Positions 52,019 through 64,000 of a stretch of DNA of 64,000 nt are shown piece by piece (positions within the stretch are counted from its first letter, which is position 1; every line of letters starts with the position of its first letter). Under the pieces are notes generated by a model, which was not told the origin of the DNA, searched no databases, and saw only the letters and a program-made list of their open reading frames with translations. A program made the position numbers and the translations under genes. The stretch spans positions 94,628 through 158,627 of the forward strand of contig NZ_JALPRK010000011.1 in the NCBI RefSeq assembly GCF_023195895.1. The letters run 5' to 3'. This DNA is from Paenibacillus mellifer (GTDB taxonomy: Bacteria > Bacillota > Bacilli > Paenibacillales > Paenibacillaceae).

Positions 52019-53173
52019 GTGGGTAAGATTAAGGTAATGACCATCTTCGGCGTCAGACCCGAAGCGATTAAGATGGCGCCGTTGATTCTCGAACTGCAAA
52101 AGCATCCCGAGCAGATCGAATCGATCGTTTGCGTGACGGCGCAGCATCGGGAAATGCTCGACCAGGTGCTGGATGTCTTCAAGATCGTCCCGGACTTTGA
52201 TTTGGACGTCATGAAGCCGAATCAAACGCTGAACGAAATTACGATTCGCGTGCTTCAAGGGTTGGAAGGTGTCCTCAAAGAGGCCAAGCCGGATATCGTG
52301 CTGGTGCACGGGGATACATTGACCACATTCCTGGCGAGTTATGCCGCCTTCCTGCAGCAAATTAAGGTGGGGCATGTCGAAGCCGGCCTGCGTACTTGGA
52401 ACAAGCTGTCTCCTTATCCGGAAGAAATGAACCGTCAGTTGACCGGCGTTTTGGCCGATCTGCACTTTGCTCCGACGGATTGGTCGGCTGGTAATTTGCG
52501 TAAGGAAAATAAGCCGGAGTCAGCTATATATGTCACAGGCAACACGGTTACGGATGTGTTTCAATATACAGTACAGCCGAATTACACGAACTCTGTGCTG
52601 GACTGGGCCGCCGGAAAGCGGCTTATTTTGATGACGGCGCACCGCCGCGAATCGCAAGGCGAACCGCACTTGAACATTTTCCGTGCCGTGAAGCGAATTG
52701 CCGATGAGTTCGAGGATGTAGCCATCGTGTATCCGGTTCACCCAAGCCCTGCGGTAAGGGAACCGGCTTACGAAACTTTGGGAAGTCACCCTCGTATTAA
52801 ACTTATCGATCCTTTGGATGTAGTGGATTTGCATAACTTCTATCCTCATACGCATTTGATACTTACGGATTCGGGCGGTTTGCAGGAAGAAGCGCCTTCT
52901 TTTGGCGTTCCGGTGCTTGTGCTTCGCGATACGACGGAACGTCCCGAAGGGATCGAAGCGGGAACGCTGGAATTGGTCGGCACAAATGAGGAGATGGTTT
53001 ATGAACGGACAAAGGCGCTGCTCAGCGATCAGAGCTTGTATGAAACGATGAGCCGGGCGGCAAATCCGTACGGTGATGGAAAGGCATCGCAAAGAATTGT
53101 CAATGCGATATGTCACCATTTCGGATTTTCGGATCAGCGTCCGGAGGAATTTCACAGAAAGTTCACAAACTAA
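52019..53173 (+). CDS. mnaA: UDP-N-acetylglucosamine 2-epimerase (non-hydrolysing)
   Basis: A 384-residue protein. GTG 52019 is chosen because it gives the family N-terminus GKIKVMTIFGVRPEAIKMAP (20 residues) and lies behind AAGGAAGG; the longer frame from 51770 is repeat DNA. Other landmarks are VHGDTLTTFLASYAAF, GHVEAGLRTWNKLSPYPEE, MTAHRRES and DSGGLQEEAPSFGVPVLVLR (20 residues). It interconverts UDP-GlcNAc and UDP-ManNAc for wall polymers such as teichoic-acid linkage units. Bacillus has it at the same place, between upp and the atp operon. Confidence 0.95.
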   Translation: MGKIKVMTIFGVRPEAIKMAPLILELQKHPEQIESIVCVTAQHREMLDQVLDVFKIVPDFDLDVMKPNQTLNEITIRVLQGLEGVLKEAKPDIVLVHGDTLTTFLASYAAFLQQIKVGHVEAGLRTWNKLSPYPEEMNRQLTGVLADLHFAPTDWSAGNLRKENKPESAIYVTGNTVTDVFQYTVQPNYTNSVLDWAAGKRLILMTAHRRESQGEPHLNIFRAVKRIADEFEDVAIVYPVHPSPAVREPAYETLGSHPRIKLIDPLDVVDLHNFYPHTHLILTDSGGLQEEAPSFGVPVLVLRDTTERPEGIEAGTLELVGTNEEMVYERTKALLSDQSLYETMSRAANPYGDGKASQRIVNAICHHFGFSDQRPEEFHRKFTN

Positions 53174-53208
53174 CGAAAATTTGTTTTGATCGCGAGCTTA
53201 AAAAAGTA

Positions 53209-53223
53209 TACAGTATTACTGTA
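53209..53223. promoter_or_regulatory. Perfect 7-1-7 palindrome upstream of the atp operon
   Basis: TACAGTA-T-TACTGTA. It lies about 80 bases before the atp promoter. No regulator was recognised for this sequence. Confidence 0.4.
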
Positions 53224-53298
53224 CGCTGTATGCGTTTTATTCAGGATGGCAAGGGCAAATTTAGCATTTCAAGGCTTTAAATCACTAAAAAACCTCAA

Positions 53299-53328
53299 TT
53301 GACAAGATCTCTTCACAATTAGTAAAAT
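53299..53328 (+). promoter_or_regulatory. Sigma-A promoter of the atp operon
   Basis: TTGACA (53299-53304), 18 bases, TAAAAT (53323-53328), upstream of the first small atp gene. Confidence 0.7.
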
Positions 53329-53354
53329 AAATTGGGATTATTAGGGTGATTGAA

Positions 53355-53600
53355 ATGGAAGACCCGACAAAACCTGGTAAAAACAACAACAGCGTTGGAA
53401 AGGCTGTCGCTGTGGTAACCGCTTTAGGAATGAACTTTGCCGTATGCGCTGTAGGAGGTTACTTCCTTGGCGCCTGGATGGATAAGCTGTGGTTCAAGAA
53501 CGGCCTGGGCATTGGTTTGGGCGTTTTGATCGGCATTGCAGCGGGCATCCTCGGCATCGTCGCTCTGATTAAGTCGGTTGTGGGGGGAAATGATGGATGA
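53355..53600 (+). CDS. AtpZ/AtpI-family small membrane protein
   Basis: An 81-residue protein with two hydrophobic helices (VAVVTALGMNFAVCAVGGYF, 20 residues, and LGIGLGVLIGIAAGILGIVA, 20 residues) separated by the short LGAWMDKLWFKNG turn, typical of the AtpZ (ATPase_gene1) family. ATG 53355 has AGGGTGA at good spacing; GTG 53346 is possible. Such proteins precede atpI or atpB and are thought to help c-ring assembly or Mg2+/Ca2+ supply. Its end overlaps the next gene start. Confidence 0.82.
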   Translation: MEDPTKPGKNNNSVGKAVAVVTALGMNFAVCAVGGYFLGAWMDKLWFKNGLGIGLGVLIGIAAGILGIVALIKSVVGGNDG

Positions 53601-53973
53601 GCTGTCGAAATACAGCCGTGCTTTGACAGCCGGAACCCTTGGTTTCCTGGCCCTGTGTTTTCTCGGAGGCGCTTTATTGCCGGAGTATCAAAGCATTATG
53701 CTTGGCATAGCGCTCGGTTCGGCGGTAAGCTGGATCAATGCGGTTTACCTTAGCCGTAAAGTCCGGCAGGTGCTGGATGCCGCGGTAAACGGCGGCTCAA
53801 AGCGGTTGAACATGGGGTTTCTGACCCGTGCGGCACTGGCGGTTCTGGCGGTATTTGCCGCTATGAAATTTCCGCAGCACCTCAATGTGTATGCGGTTGC
53901 CGGCAGTCTGGTTTTTGCGCAATTTTTGCTTCTTTTTATAGGCATTCGTTTTTCTCGTAAGCCTGAGGCTTGA
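53590..53973 (+). CDS. atpI: ATP synthase subunit I
   Basis: A 127-residue protein with four hydrophobic segments, starting at ATG 53590 (or 53593) behind GGGGGG and overlapping the previous gene by eleven bases. LGIALGSAVSWINAVYLSRKV and the final LLLFIGIRFSRKPEA fit the AtpI family, which assists assembly of the c-ring. It is directly followed by atpB. Confidence 0.82.
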   Translation: MMDELSKYSRALTAGTLGFLALCFLGGALLPEYQSIMLGIALGSAVSWINAVYLSRKVRQVLDAAVNGGSKRLNMGFLTRAALAVLAVFAAMKFPQHLNVYAVAGSLVFAQFLLLFIGIRFSRKPEA

Positions 53974-54004
53974 AACATTCAACTTGGAATGGGGGTGAGA
54001 AAAC

Positions 54005-54826
54005 ATGCATGAAGCTCCGGTCATAGAATTGGGCGGCCTACATATAGACCTGTCCGTTGTTTTGATGCTGGTGGTGACTTGCACGATCGTGTTTGTGATT
54101 GCCCGCCTGGCGACGCGGAACTTATCCGTAGAGAATCCCGGGAAATTGCAAAATTTCTTGGAATGGGCGGTGGAATTCGTTCAGAACATGATCTCCAGCA
54201 CCATGGATTTAAAGAAAGGGAAACCGTTTCTTTCTTTGGCCATGACGATGATTATGTTTATTTTTGTCGCAAATATGCTCGGGCTTCCGTTTGGTGTCGT
54301 CACAGAGTATGATAATCCGGCAAAAGCAACCATTTTCGGTCAGGAAATCACCTCGGTGACCAAGGTGCTTGCGGAAGAACACGAGAAGCACCCGGGCGAG
54401 GAAGCTCATGCCGAGGTAGCCTGGTGGAAATCCCCAACGGCCGATCTTAGCGTGACGATGGCACTTGCGTTGCTGGTATTCGTAATATCTCACGGTCTTG
54501 GGATGATCAAGAATACCAAAAATTATTTCAAGCATTACGTACAGCCGTATCCGTTTTTCCTTCCGATTAACATCATTGAGCAGTTGTCGAAGCTGCTAAC
54601 GCATGGCGTTCGTCTATATGCGAACATCTTTGCGGGCGAGGTACTGATCTCCACGATCATGACTTTGGCTAAAGCGAGCGTGGTCGGTGCGATCTTCTCC
54701 GTTCCGCTGCTGATGGTTTGGGACGGGTTCAGTATTTTCGTCGGTGCGATCCAGGCTTTTGTCTTTGTCATCTTGATGATGGTGTACATCTCGCAGAACC
54801 TCGAAAGTCACGAGGAAGAGCATTAA
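54005..54826 (+). CDS. atpB: ATP synthase Fo subunit a
   Basis: A 273-residue protein with GGGGGTGAG upstream. It has five or six helices. HGVRLYANIFAGEVLISTIM (20 residues) contains the essential Arg that faces the c-ring, and VFVILMMVYISQNLESHEEEH (split: VFVILMMVYISQ, NLESHEEEH) closes the protein. It forms the proton half-channels of the stator. It is separated from atpE by 126 bases that include four tandem copies of AGCTA-like sequence (54855-54875). Confidence 0.96.
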   Translation: MHEAPVIELGGLHIDLSVVLMLVVTCTIVFVIARLATRNLSVENPGKLQNFLEWAVEFVQNMISSTMDLKKGKPFLSLAMTMIMFIFVANMLGLPFGVVTEYDNPAKATIFGQEITSVTKVLAEEHEKHPGEEAHAEVAWWKSPTADLSVTMALALLVFVISHGLGMIKNTKNYFKHYVQPYPFFLPINIIEQLSKLLTHGVRLYANIFAGEVLISTIMTLAKASVVGAIFSVPLLMVWDGFSIFVGAIQAFVFVILMMVYISQNLESHEEEH

Positions 54827-54907
54827 TCGGGGAGTTTGGATTCCCACGCTTCAAAGCTAAGCTAAGCTAAGTTTCAAGTTACGGATTGGAGAATGACTTC
54901 AACCTGA

Positions 54908-55177
<270 letters not shown>

Positions 55178-55290
55178 TAGAATTTCCAGAAAGAAATGGC
55201 GGGGAAGGCCACAGCCGTCCACGCCTTCTTTTTAGCCCGGGCAGGGCGATAAGCGAATGCGGATAGGCTTCGGAAAGGAGTGACTTAAGT

Positions 55291-55779
55291 TTGGAAATCG
55301 TATGGGAAAACACCGTCATCGCGTTGATCGCGATCGGGATTTTATACTTCTTATTGAACAAATACGCTTTCGGTCCGTTGTTGTCCGTGATGGAGAAACG
55401 TCGCGAACTCGTGCAGCAACAGCTTAGCGAAGCGTCGCAAACACGCGAGCAGGCAACTGCCTTTGTGGAGGAGCAAAAAGCGGCCCTTCAGCAAGCGCGC
55501 AAAGAGGCGTATGACATTATCGAGCAATCCAAGCAAACGAGCAGCAAGCAAGCCGCTCAAATGCTGGATCAAGCCAAGGACGAAGCAACCCGCTTGAAAG
55601 AGGAAGCGGTACGCGACATTCAGAACGAGAAGAACCGTGCTGTGGAACAACTTCGCAGCGAAGTCGGCGCCGTGTCGGTGAAGATCGCATCCAAGCTGAT
55701 CGAGAAAGAGGTCAGCGAAGAAGGCGTTCAAGGCGAACTGGTCGACAAGTACCTTAAAGAGGTCGGTGGCCGCTCATGA
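55291..55779 (+). CDS. atpF: ATP synthase Fo subunit b
   Basis: A 162-residue protein starting at TTG behind AAAGGAGTGA. One N-terminal membrane helix (NTVIALIAIGILYFLLNKYAF, split: NTVIALIAIGILYF, LLNKYAF) is followed by a long charged coiled coil (MEKRRELVQQQLSEASQTRE onward), which forms the peripheral stalk. Its stop overlaps the atpH start by four bases. Confidence 0.95.
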   Translation: MEIVWENTVIALIAIGILYFLLNKYAFGPLLSVMEKRRELVQQQLSEASQTREQATAFVEEQKAALQQARKEAYDIIEQSKQTSSKQAAQMLDQAKDEATRLKEEAVRDIQNEKNRAVEQLRSEVGAVSVKIASKLIEKEVSEEGVQGELVDKYLKEVGGRS

Positions 55780-56324
55780 GCCGCGAGACCGTAGCTGCAA
55801 AACGGTATGCCAAGGCGTTATATGAAATTGCCGCGGCGGAAGGCCGGACGCTAGAGGTCGAAGAAGAATTGAAGGCGCTGGCGGCTGCTTTTCAGGCTGG
55901 GGATGACATCGAGCATTTCATCGCCTCGCCGAAAATTACGGAAACCGCCAAATGGGAAGCCATTTCCCGCGCGATTGAAGGCAAGCTGTCCAAACCCGTA
56001 GTGTCGACGGTGAAGCTCTTGGTGGAACGCGGAAGAATCGGGCTTTTGCCAGAGTTGGTGGACGCTTATGTGAGCATTTCCGGCGAAGCGCTGGGGCTTG
56101 CTAACGCAGTGGTTACGACCACGTACCCGCTGAACGAGGACGAGAAGCAGCAAGTTGCTGCGGAGTTCGGTACCCTTGTGAAGAAGAAGATTCGGATCGA
56201 GAATGTGATCGATCCATCGCTGCTCGGCGGGATGAAAGTGCGAATCGGCGATACGTTGTACGATGGAAGCTTGGCCGGGAAACTGGAACGGCTTGAAAAG
56301 TCTTTTCGAAGACAAGCACTGTAG
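55776..56324 (+). CDS. atpH: ATP synthase F1 subunit delta
   Basis: A 182-residue protein starting SRETVAAKRYAKALYEIAA, the usual N-terminal helix that binds the alpha subunits. The C-terminal IDPSLLGGMKVRIGDTLYDG (20 residues) is the delta/OSCP signature. It links F1 to the b-subunit stalk. Start overlaps atpF by four bases (ATGA), so they are coupled. Confidence 0.96.
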   Translation: MSRETVAAKRYAKALYEIAAAEGRTLEVEEELKALAAAFQAGDDIEHFIASPKITETAKWEAISRAIEGKLSKPVVSTVKLLVERGRIGLLPELVDAYVSISGEALGLANAVVTTTYPLNEDEKQQVAAEFGTLVKKKIRIENVIDPSLLGGMKVRIGDTLYDGSLAGKLERLEKSFRRQAL

Positions 56325-57854
<1,530 letters not shown>

Positions 57855-57870
57855 AGATGTCTTGCGGCAC

Positions 57871-58174
57871 AAACCGGCTTTGGCTAAGCGCAAGCCGGTT
57901 TACGCCTGTGTGTAAAAAATACTTTGGGGATGCCAAGTTTTACGGTTGAATGAATCCTTAAGCAAAAGGTTGAAATGATTCTGAAGAAGCGAAGCGTTCG
58001 CCTTTGTGAGCGGATTTCAACTATTTCTGAATTCGTCAATTCAAGAAATCCGCGAGCAACAGCGATCGTAAGAACATTTCAATATTGCAAGCTTTATAGA
58101 TTCATGCAATTGAATTTTGGCCACGTCAAAGTTAAGCTAATGCTTACGAAGCTAGTTTTGGCTCTGCCAAAACT
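57871..58174. repeat. Hairpin-rich insertion between atpA and atpG
   Basis: AAACCGGCTT (57871-57880) pairs with AAGCCGGTTT (57892-57901) without a T run. GCGGATTTC (about 58011-58019) pairs with GAAATCCGC (about 58046-58054), flanked by GTGAGC and GCGAGCAACAGCG, which resembles the GTGAGCAACGGAGCG of the repeat at 51899-51914. AGTTTTGGC (58154-58162) pairs with GCCAAAACT (58166-58174) just before the atpG ribosome site. No gene is supported. Confidence 0.55.
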
Positions 58175-58190
58175 TTAAGGTGGTGAAATC

Positions 58191-60480
<2,290 letters not shown>

Positions 60481-60539
60481 ATCCAAGCCGAATCCGGATG
60501 CTTCAGAAATGAACTGTCCCACGAACAGGAGGGATAAAC

Positions 60540-60959
60540 TTGAGCAGCTTTTTATTGGAAATCGTTACGCCGGAGCATGTGGTGTACTCGAAAGAGGTGG
60601 ACAGTCTTACGGTCCGCGGACTTGAAGGGGAGCTTGGCATCTTGCGAGGCCATATTCCACTCGTCACACCGTTGCAAGTTGCTCCAGTGGTTGCGAAAAC
60701 CGGCAAGGAAACGACGACGATCGCAGTACACGGCGGTTTCATCGAAGTGCAAAGCGATAAAGTCATCGTGCTTGCCGAGAGCGCAGAGCTGCCGGAAGAA
60801 ATCGACCTGGAGCGGGCAATTGCTGCCCGTGAGCGTGCGGAACGCCGTTTGGCGGCTCGCAGCAACCAGGACCGAGTCGATCATCGCCGCGCAGAGTTGG
60901 CGCTGCAACGGGCGGTTACGCGGATCAACGTATCCAGCGAAAACCGTAATAAGCAATAG
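60540..60959 (+). CDS. atpC: ATP synthase F1 subunit epsilon
   Basis: A 139-residue protein starting at TTG behind AGGAGGG. The N-terminal beta sandwich begins LEIVTPEHVVYSKEVDSLTV (20 residues) and has GELGILRGHIPLVTPL. The C-terminal helical hairpin (ERAIAARERAERRLAARSNQ, 20 residues) is the regulatory arm that inhibits ATP hydrolysis. It closes the operon and is followed by a terminator. Confidence 0.96.
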   Translation: MSSFLLEIVTPEHVVYSKEVDSLTVRGLEGELGILRGHIPLVTPLQVAPVVAKTGKETTTIAVHGGFIEVQSDKVIVLAESAELPEEIDLERAIAARERAERRLAARSNQDRVDHRRAELALQRAVTRINVSSENRNKQ

Positions 60960-60971
60960 ACCTGCGGGATA

Positions 60972-61000
60972 ACGGGCACCTTCTGGGTGCCTGTTTTTTC
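60972..61000 (+). terminator. Terminator of the atp operon
   Basis: ACGGGCACC (60972-60980) pairs with GGTGCCTGT (60986-60994), one G-T pair, followed by TTTTT. Confidence 0.87.
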
Positions 61001-61237
61001 TTGCAGAATGACGTTTCGCTGATATTTAAATAATAGATGAATTTGGAAGCCTTTGCAGGGCGAAGAAAAGCTGGATTATTGCTGCGATGGCAAGTATGAT
61101 ATATAAGGTCTATATTTTTACAAGTCCATAACCGATATATATTACAAGGTTGTGAATCTTGGATCAATGCGTAACAGATCGGGATTAACCGTTTAGGTAC
61201 TTGCAGCATAAATATAAATGTGATGGGGGATTTAGTC

Positions 61238-61489
61238 ATGAATCCGGTCGACCAGGTATCGGCTTCGGTCGGCGTGGGCGGCTTGACAGCCATCCTCGTC
61301 TCCTTGGCATGCATTGCGCTGTCTTGGTGGGCGCTGCAGAACTTGAAGTTGGATCTATTCATTCGCCACCCGAAGGGACCGCAGGGTAAGCTGCTGCAGT
61401 TGCTGCTCGCGGTAGTATTGGGGCGTTTTGTAGCCGCTTTTGTGCTGGAATATTGGGGTTACACCCAAATGTTGAAGTACATGTTTTGA
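61238..61489 (+). CDS. ywzB: DUF1146 family membrane protein (YwzB-like)
   Basis: An 83-residue protein starting at ATG 61238 behind ATGGGGGA. It has two membrane helices: GGLTAILVSLACIALSWWAL (20 residues), and LLQLLLAVVLGRFVAAFVLEYW (split: LLQLLLAVVLG, RFVAAFVLEYW), separated by the LKLDLFIRHPKGPQGK loop. This loop and the final GYTQMLKYMF are typical of DUF1146. Function is unknown. B. subtilis also has ywzB between the atp operon and murA. Confidence 0.86.
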   Translation: MNPVDQVSASVGVGGLTAILVSLACIALSWWALQNLKLDLFIRHPKGPQGKLLQLLLAVVLGRFVAAFVLEYWGYTQMLKYMF

Positions 61490-61730
61490 TCATTGGAATT
61501 TGTCGAATAACATCATTTCATTGTGTCAACAATGGTGAGTAAGGACTACGACTCGAGAGCATGTCCATAAACGGGGCAAGAGGCGATTTCTGCGCCAAAA
61601 CACGCTTTTTCGACAGGATTAGAGCCTTGTGTGCCTTAAATGACCGGTGGTATGATGAAATTTAGGGAATGAACAGGTTGATCTTTTTCCAAATCGGGAA
61701 AAAAGTGAAAATGAACGCGCGGAGGGAACC

Positions 61731-63077
61731 ATGATGAGCAAATTTATCGTCCGCGGTGGCAATGTTTTGGCCGGGAACGTAAAAGTCAGCGGTGCTAAAA
61801 ATTCAGTGCTACCGATCATTGCAGCGTCTTTATTGGGTGAAGAAGGAGTTAGCATCATTCGCGATGCGCCGCCTTTAGACGATGTGATGACCATTAATAA
61901 AGTGTTGGAGTCGCTGGGAGCGGCCGTTACCTATGACCGGGAAGTCATTACGGTCGATGCGCGGCAAATCGCTTCATGCGAAGCGCCTTATGAATGGGTG
62001 CGAAAGATGCGGGCGTCTTTTCTTGTCATGGGTCCGTTGTTGACACGGATGGGTTTCACCCGGATTTCCCTGCCGGGCGGCTGCGCGATCGGGACTAGAC
62101 CGATTGACCAGCATTTGAAGGGCTTCGAAGCGATGGGCGCTGAGATCACCCTCGGCCACGGATTTATCGAAGCGAAAGCGAACGGCCGCCTCCGCGGCGC
62201 TAAGATCTATTTGGACGTTGCCAGTGTAGGTGCGACGGAGAATATTATGATGGCAGCAACCTTGGCGGAAGGCACTACTATTATTGAAAATGCAGCCAAG
62301 GAACCGGAAATCGTTGATTTGGCTAATTATTTGAACAGCATGGGCGCCGTTGTCCGCGGAGCGGGAACCGGAATGATCCGGATTGAAGGTGTCGAACGGT
62401 TGCATGGATGCGAGCATACGGTGATTCCGGATCGGATTGAAGCCGGTACGTTTATGGTTGCCGCGGCGATCACCGGCGGAAACGTTTTTGTTGAAGGAGC
62501 CATTGCGGATCACCTGGGTCCGGTCATTTCCAAGCTGGAAGAAATGGGCGTAACGGTGGAAGCGCAAGAGAACGGAGTGCGAGTTATCGCCGATAAGCCG
62601 CTGAAAGCCGTTGACGTCAAGACGTTGCCGTATCCGGGCTTCCCAACCGACATGCAGTCCCAGATGATGGCCTTATTGCTGGTATCTGAAGGCGCAAGCG
62701 TCATTACCGAAACGGTCTTCGAGAACCGCTTCATGCATGTGGATCAGTTCCGTTTGATGAGTGCCGACATTAAGGTGGAAGGACGCAGCGCGATCGTCTC
62801 CGGGGGAAGCAAGCTCAGCGGAGCCAAAGTTTGCGCCACCGACCTTCGTGCCGGAGCTGCACTGATCCTGGCAGGCTTGACGGCGGACGGCACGACAGAA
62901 GTCAGCGGTACGCATCACATCGACCGCGGATACGTGGATTTGGCGGAGAAGTTATCCGGCTTAGGCGCTGATATTTGGCGGATCTCGGTGGAGGAGACAG
63001 CTCCGGAAACGGAGAAGGTTTCGGCCAGTGTAAAAGAAGAAATTCCGGTATTGAAAATCCAGCCTTCTTGGGCCTAA
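61731..63077 (+). CDS. murA: UDP-N-acetylglucosamine 1-carboxyvinyltransferase
   Basis: A 448-residue EPSP-synthase-fold enzyme. KNSVLP near Lys23-Asn24 binds substrate, and the catalytic Cys118 lies in [12 protein letters not shown]; Cys rather than Asp here means fosfomycin would be expected to bind. [16 protein letters not shown] is the usual C-terminal region. It performs the first committed step of peptidoglycan synthesis. Firmicutes usually have two copies; context (after atp and ywzB) identifies this as the murAA-type locus. A tail of about 20 residues follows the normal end. Confidence 0.96.
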   Translation: MMSKFIVRGGNVLAGNVKVSGAKNSVLPIIAASLLGEEGVSIIRDAPPLDDVMTINKVLESLGAAVTYDREVITVDARQIASCEAPYEWVRKMRASFLVMGPLLTRMGFTRISLPGGCAIGTRPIDQHLKGFEAMGAEITLGHGFIEAKANGRLRGAKIYLDVASVGATENIMMAATLAEGTTIIENAAKEPEIVDLANYLNSMGAVVRGAGTGMIRIEGVERLHGCEHTVIPDRIEAGTFMVAAAITGGNVFVEGAIADHLGPVISKLEEMGVTVEAQENGVRVIADKPLKAVDVKTLPYPGFPTDMQSQMMALLLVSEGASVITETVFENRFMHVDQFRLMSADIKVEGRSAIVSGGSKLSGAKVCATDLRAGAALILAGLTADGTTEVSGTHHIDRGYVDLAEKLSGLGADIWRISVEETAPETEKVSASVKEEIPVLKIQPSWA

Positions 63078-63105
63078 TGGATAAAGGAATAGGAGTACGG
63101 AGGAA

Positions 63106-63131
63106 AACCATGCCGGAGGCGTGGTTTTTTT
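63106..63131 (+). terminator. Rho-independent terminator after murA
   Basis: AAACCATGCC (63106-63115) pairs with GGCGTGGTTT (63119-63128), one T-G pair, followed by a T run. Confidence 0.83.
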
Positions 63132-63173
63132 CATCTATAGAACCTTCTTGTGCATCCACTCAGGGTGCAGGAA

Positions 63174-63382
63174 TGCGTGATCGCAAAAACGGATACGGGG
63201 AGTGCCCCGAGGAAGACGGTATCATACATCGCGAGGTGTACCATAAAGTGCCGCCGAAGGTAGAATACTCTTTAACGGAGTTCGGCCAGACCTTGATTCC
63301 GATCATCCTGAAGATGAAGGAATGGGGCGAAACCTACAAGCAGACGGCGCCGTTTTTGAATAAAACGGAAGTGCAAGGATAA
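63174..63382 (+). pseudogene. HxlR-family regulator, 3' remnant
   Basis: The frame ends with [40 protein letters not shown] and ETYKQ. This is the C-terminal wing and last helix of HxlR/MarR-like regulators, in which the pattern D-G-(I/L)-(I/V)-x-R-x-x-Y-x-x-V-P-P-x-V-E-Y is diagnostic. The first 50-60 residues with the helix-turn-helix are missing. What precedes the match ([12 protein letters not shown]) is unrelated. It is a decayed fragment left between murA and the next gene. A terminator follows at 63396-63418. Confidence 0.75.
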
Positions 63383-63395
63383 GTAATAAGCGAAG

Positions 63396-63421
63396 GACCT
63401 GGGAAGCCGGGTCTTTTTTTT
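63396..63421 (+). terminator. Rho-independent terminator
   Basis: GACCTGG (63396-63402) pairs with CCGGGTC (63407-63413), one T-G pair, followed by eight T. Confidence 0.78.
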
Positions 63422-63654
63422 GTTGGGGAAGGACGGGCTTGCGGATTTTCAACGGACCTAGTCTGGCTAAATGTTGCATTTTTTACTTCTTACAACAATT
63501 TGCCTCCTGGGAGAAAACGGGTTCTAGCATTTCGCCAAAATTCATATCTATAAGTATAGCGGGTAAACGATATAAGGAGGGAAAAGCTAGGTTGCTAGCT
63601 CGTAGACGTGATTAGCGTACGGCAGCACGAATAGAGGCGGAGGTAAACGAATCG

Positions 63655-64000
63655 ATGCAGGAACGATCTCAGGTGGTAAAAATAAATGTGGCACCTCGGC
63701 GGGAGGAGAAGCACGGTAAGGGAGAAAGCGGAAGCCTCCCGACTTGCGAAAGGGCGATGCAACGTCGATCAGGGCAGAACAAGAAGAAATCGGCTACGAC
63801 GACAGCTTCCGCAAACGGGGTAGAGGTCCGCAGGAAACTGGAGCAAGTGACGGAGAGAAGTCAGGAGCGTGGCGAGGGAGGAGTCGGGAGGGCCCGGATG
63901 GTCCCACCGGGCCCGACTCCGCTGGCGGCACCCGGGACAGTGCCGCCGGAGGGCCGCGTGCGCGTGAGCGTCCGCACGCGGTCAGGCCGCGCCATCTCCC
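63655..64000 (+). CDS. Open frame running off the window, possibly the 5' end of spoIID
   Basis: From ATG 63655 (GGAGG 11 bases upstream) the frame stays open for 115 codons to the window end. The first 90 residues are basic and low-complexity, with no membrane helix, which is odd for SpoIID. The last visible residues, PPEGRVRVSVRTRSGRAIS, resemble the strand that precedes the SpoIID domain (V-R-V-x-L-T-x-T-G-x-I). In B. subtilis spoIID lies downstream of murAA. A second frame is also open here, so coding status is uncertain. Confidence 0.35.
   Translation, partial: MQERSQVVKINVAPRREEKHGKGESGSLPTCERAMQRRSGQNKKKSATTTASANGVEVRRKLEQVTERSQERGEGGVGRARMVPPGPTPLAAPGTVPPEGRVRVSVRTRSGRAIS

Overview
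The window looks like a chromosomal segment of a Paenibacillus-like, spore-forming Firmicute. Three things point that way. The right half keeps the Bacillus subtilis gene order prfA-prmC ... spoIIR-ywlC-mntP-ywlE-ywlG-glyA ... upp-mnaA-atp operon-ywzB-murA. Sporulation and germination genes are present (a GerAB-type permease at the left edge, spoIIR, possibly spoIID at the right edge). A bacterial glutaminyl-tRNA synthetase and many hairpin-rich intergenic repeats are also more typical of Paenibacillaceae than of Bacillus. No rRNA, tRNA, CRISPR array or prophage was seen.

Left third (1-23.6 kb): a truncated gerAB-like gene, a uroporphyrinogen-III synthase, a phasin-like protein with a UbiB-type kinase, a DEAD-box helicase and a VanY-like lipoprotein. 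Next is a Fur-box-controlled pair (siderophore ABC ATPase and FhuF-like [2Fe-2S] protein). A redox/anaerobic group follows: NADH oxidase, FocA/NirC-type channel, molybdopterin oxidoreductase, mobA, moaA and a TorD-like chaperone. Its promoters carry Rex/FNR-type palindromes and cre-like sites. A shortened IS1595-type transposase gene sits inside this group behind a LexA-box promoter.

Middle (23.6-37 kb): an RND efflux pump with a TetR regulator, cardiolipin synthase, type 2 isopentenyl-diphosphate isomerase, a three-gene ECF vitamin-type transporter with a structured leader, YchF, and two tandem TM2-domain genes.

Right (37-64 kb): translation-termination genes, a small spore-appendage-like protein, a SEDS protein, spoIIR, tRNA t6A synthesis, Mn efflux, arginine phosphatase, glyA, and a small Rrf2-controlled redox cassette inserted between glyA and upp. 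After these come mnaA, the complete F1Fo ATP synthase operon (atpI-B-E-F-H-A-G-D-C), a DUF1146 gene and murA, then a broken HxlR gene and an open frame running off the window.

The most notable signals not explained by ordinary genes are the LexA-controlled, apparently catalytically dead transposase flanked by inverted copies of a dispersed repeat; two promoters with identical FNR-box to -10 spacing; matched Rrf2-type operators; a structured ECF leader; and several arrays of related hairpins between genes. All functional assignments come from reading motifs and context; no database search was run.
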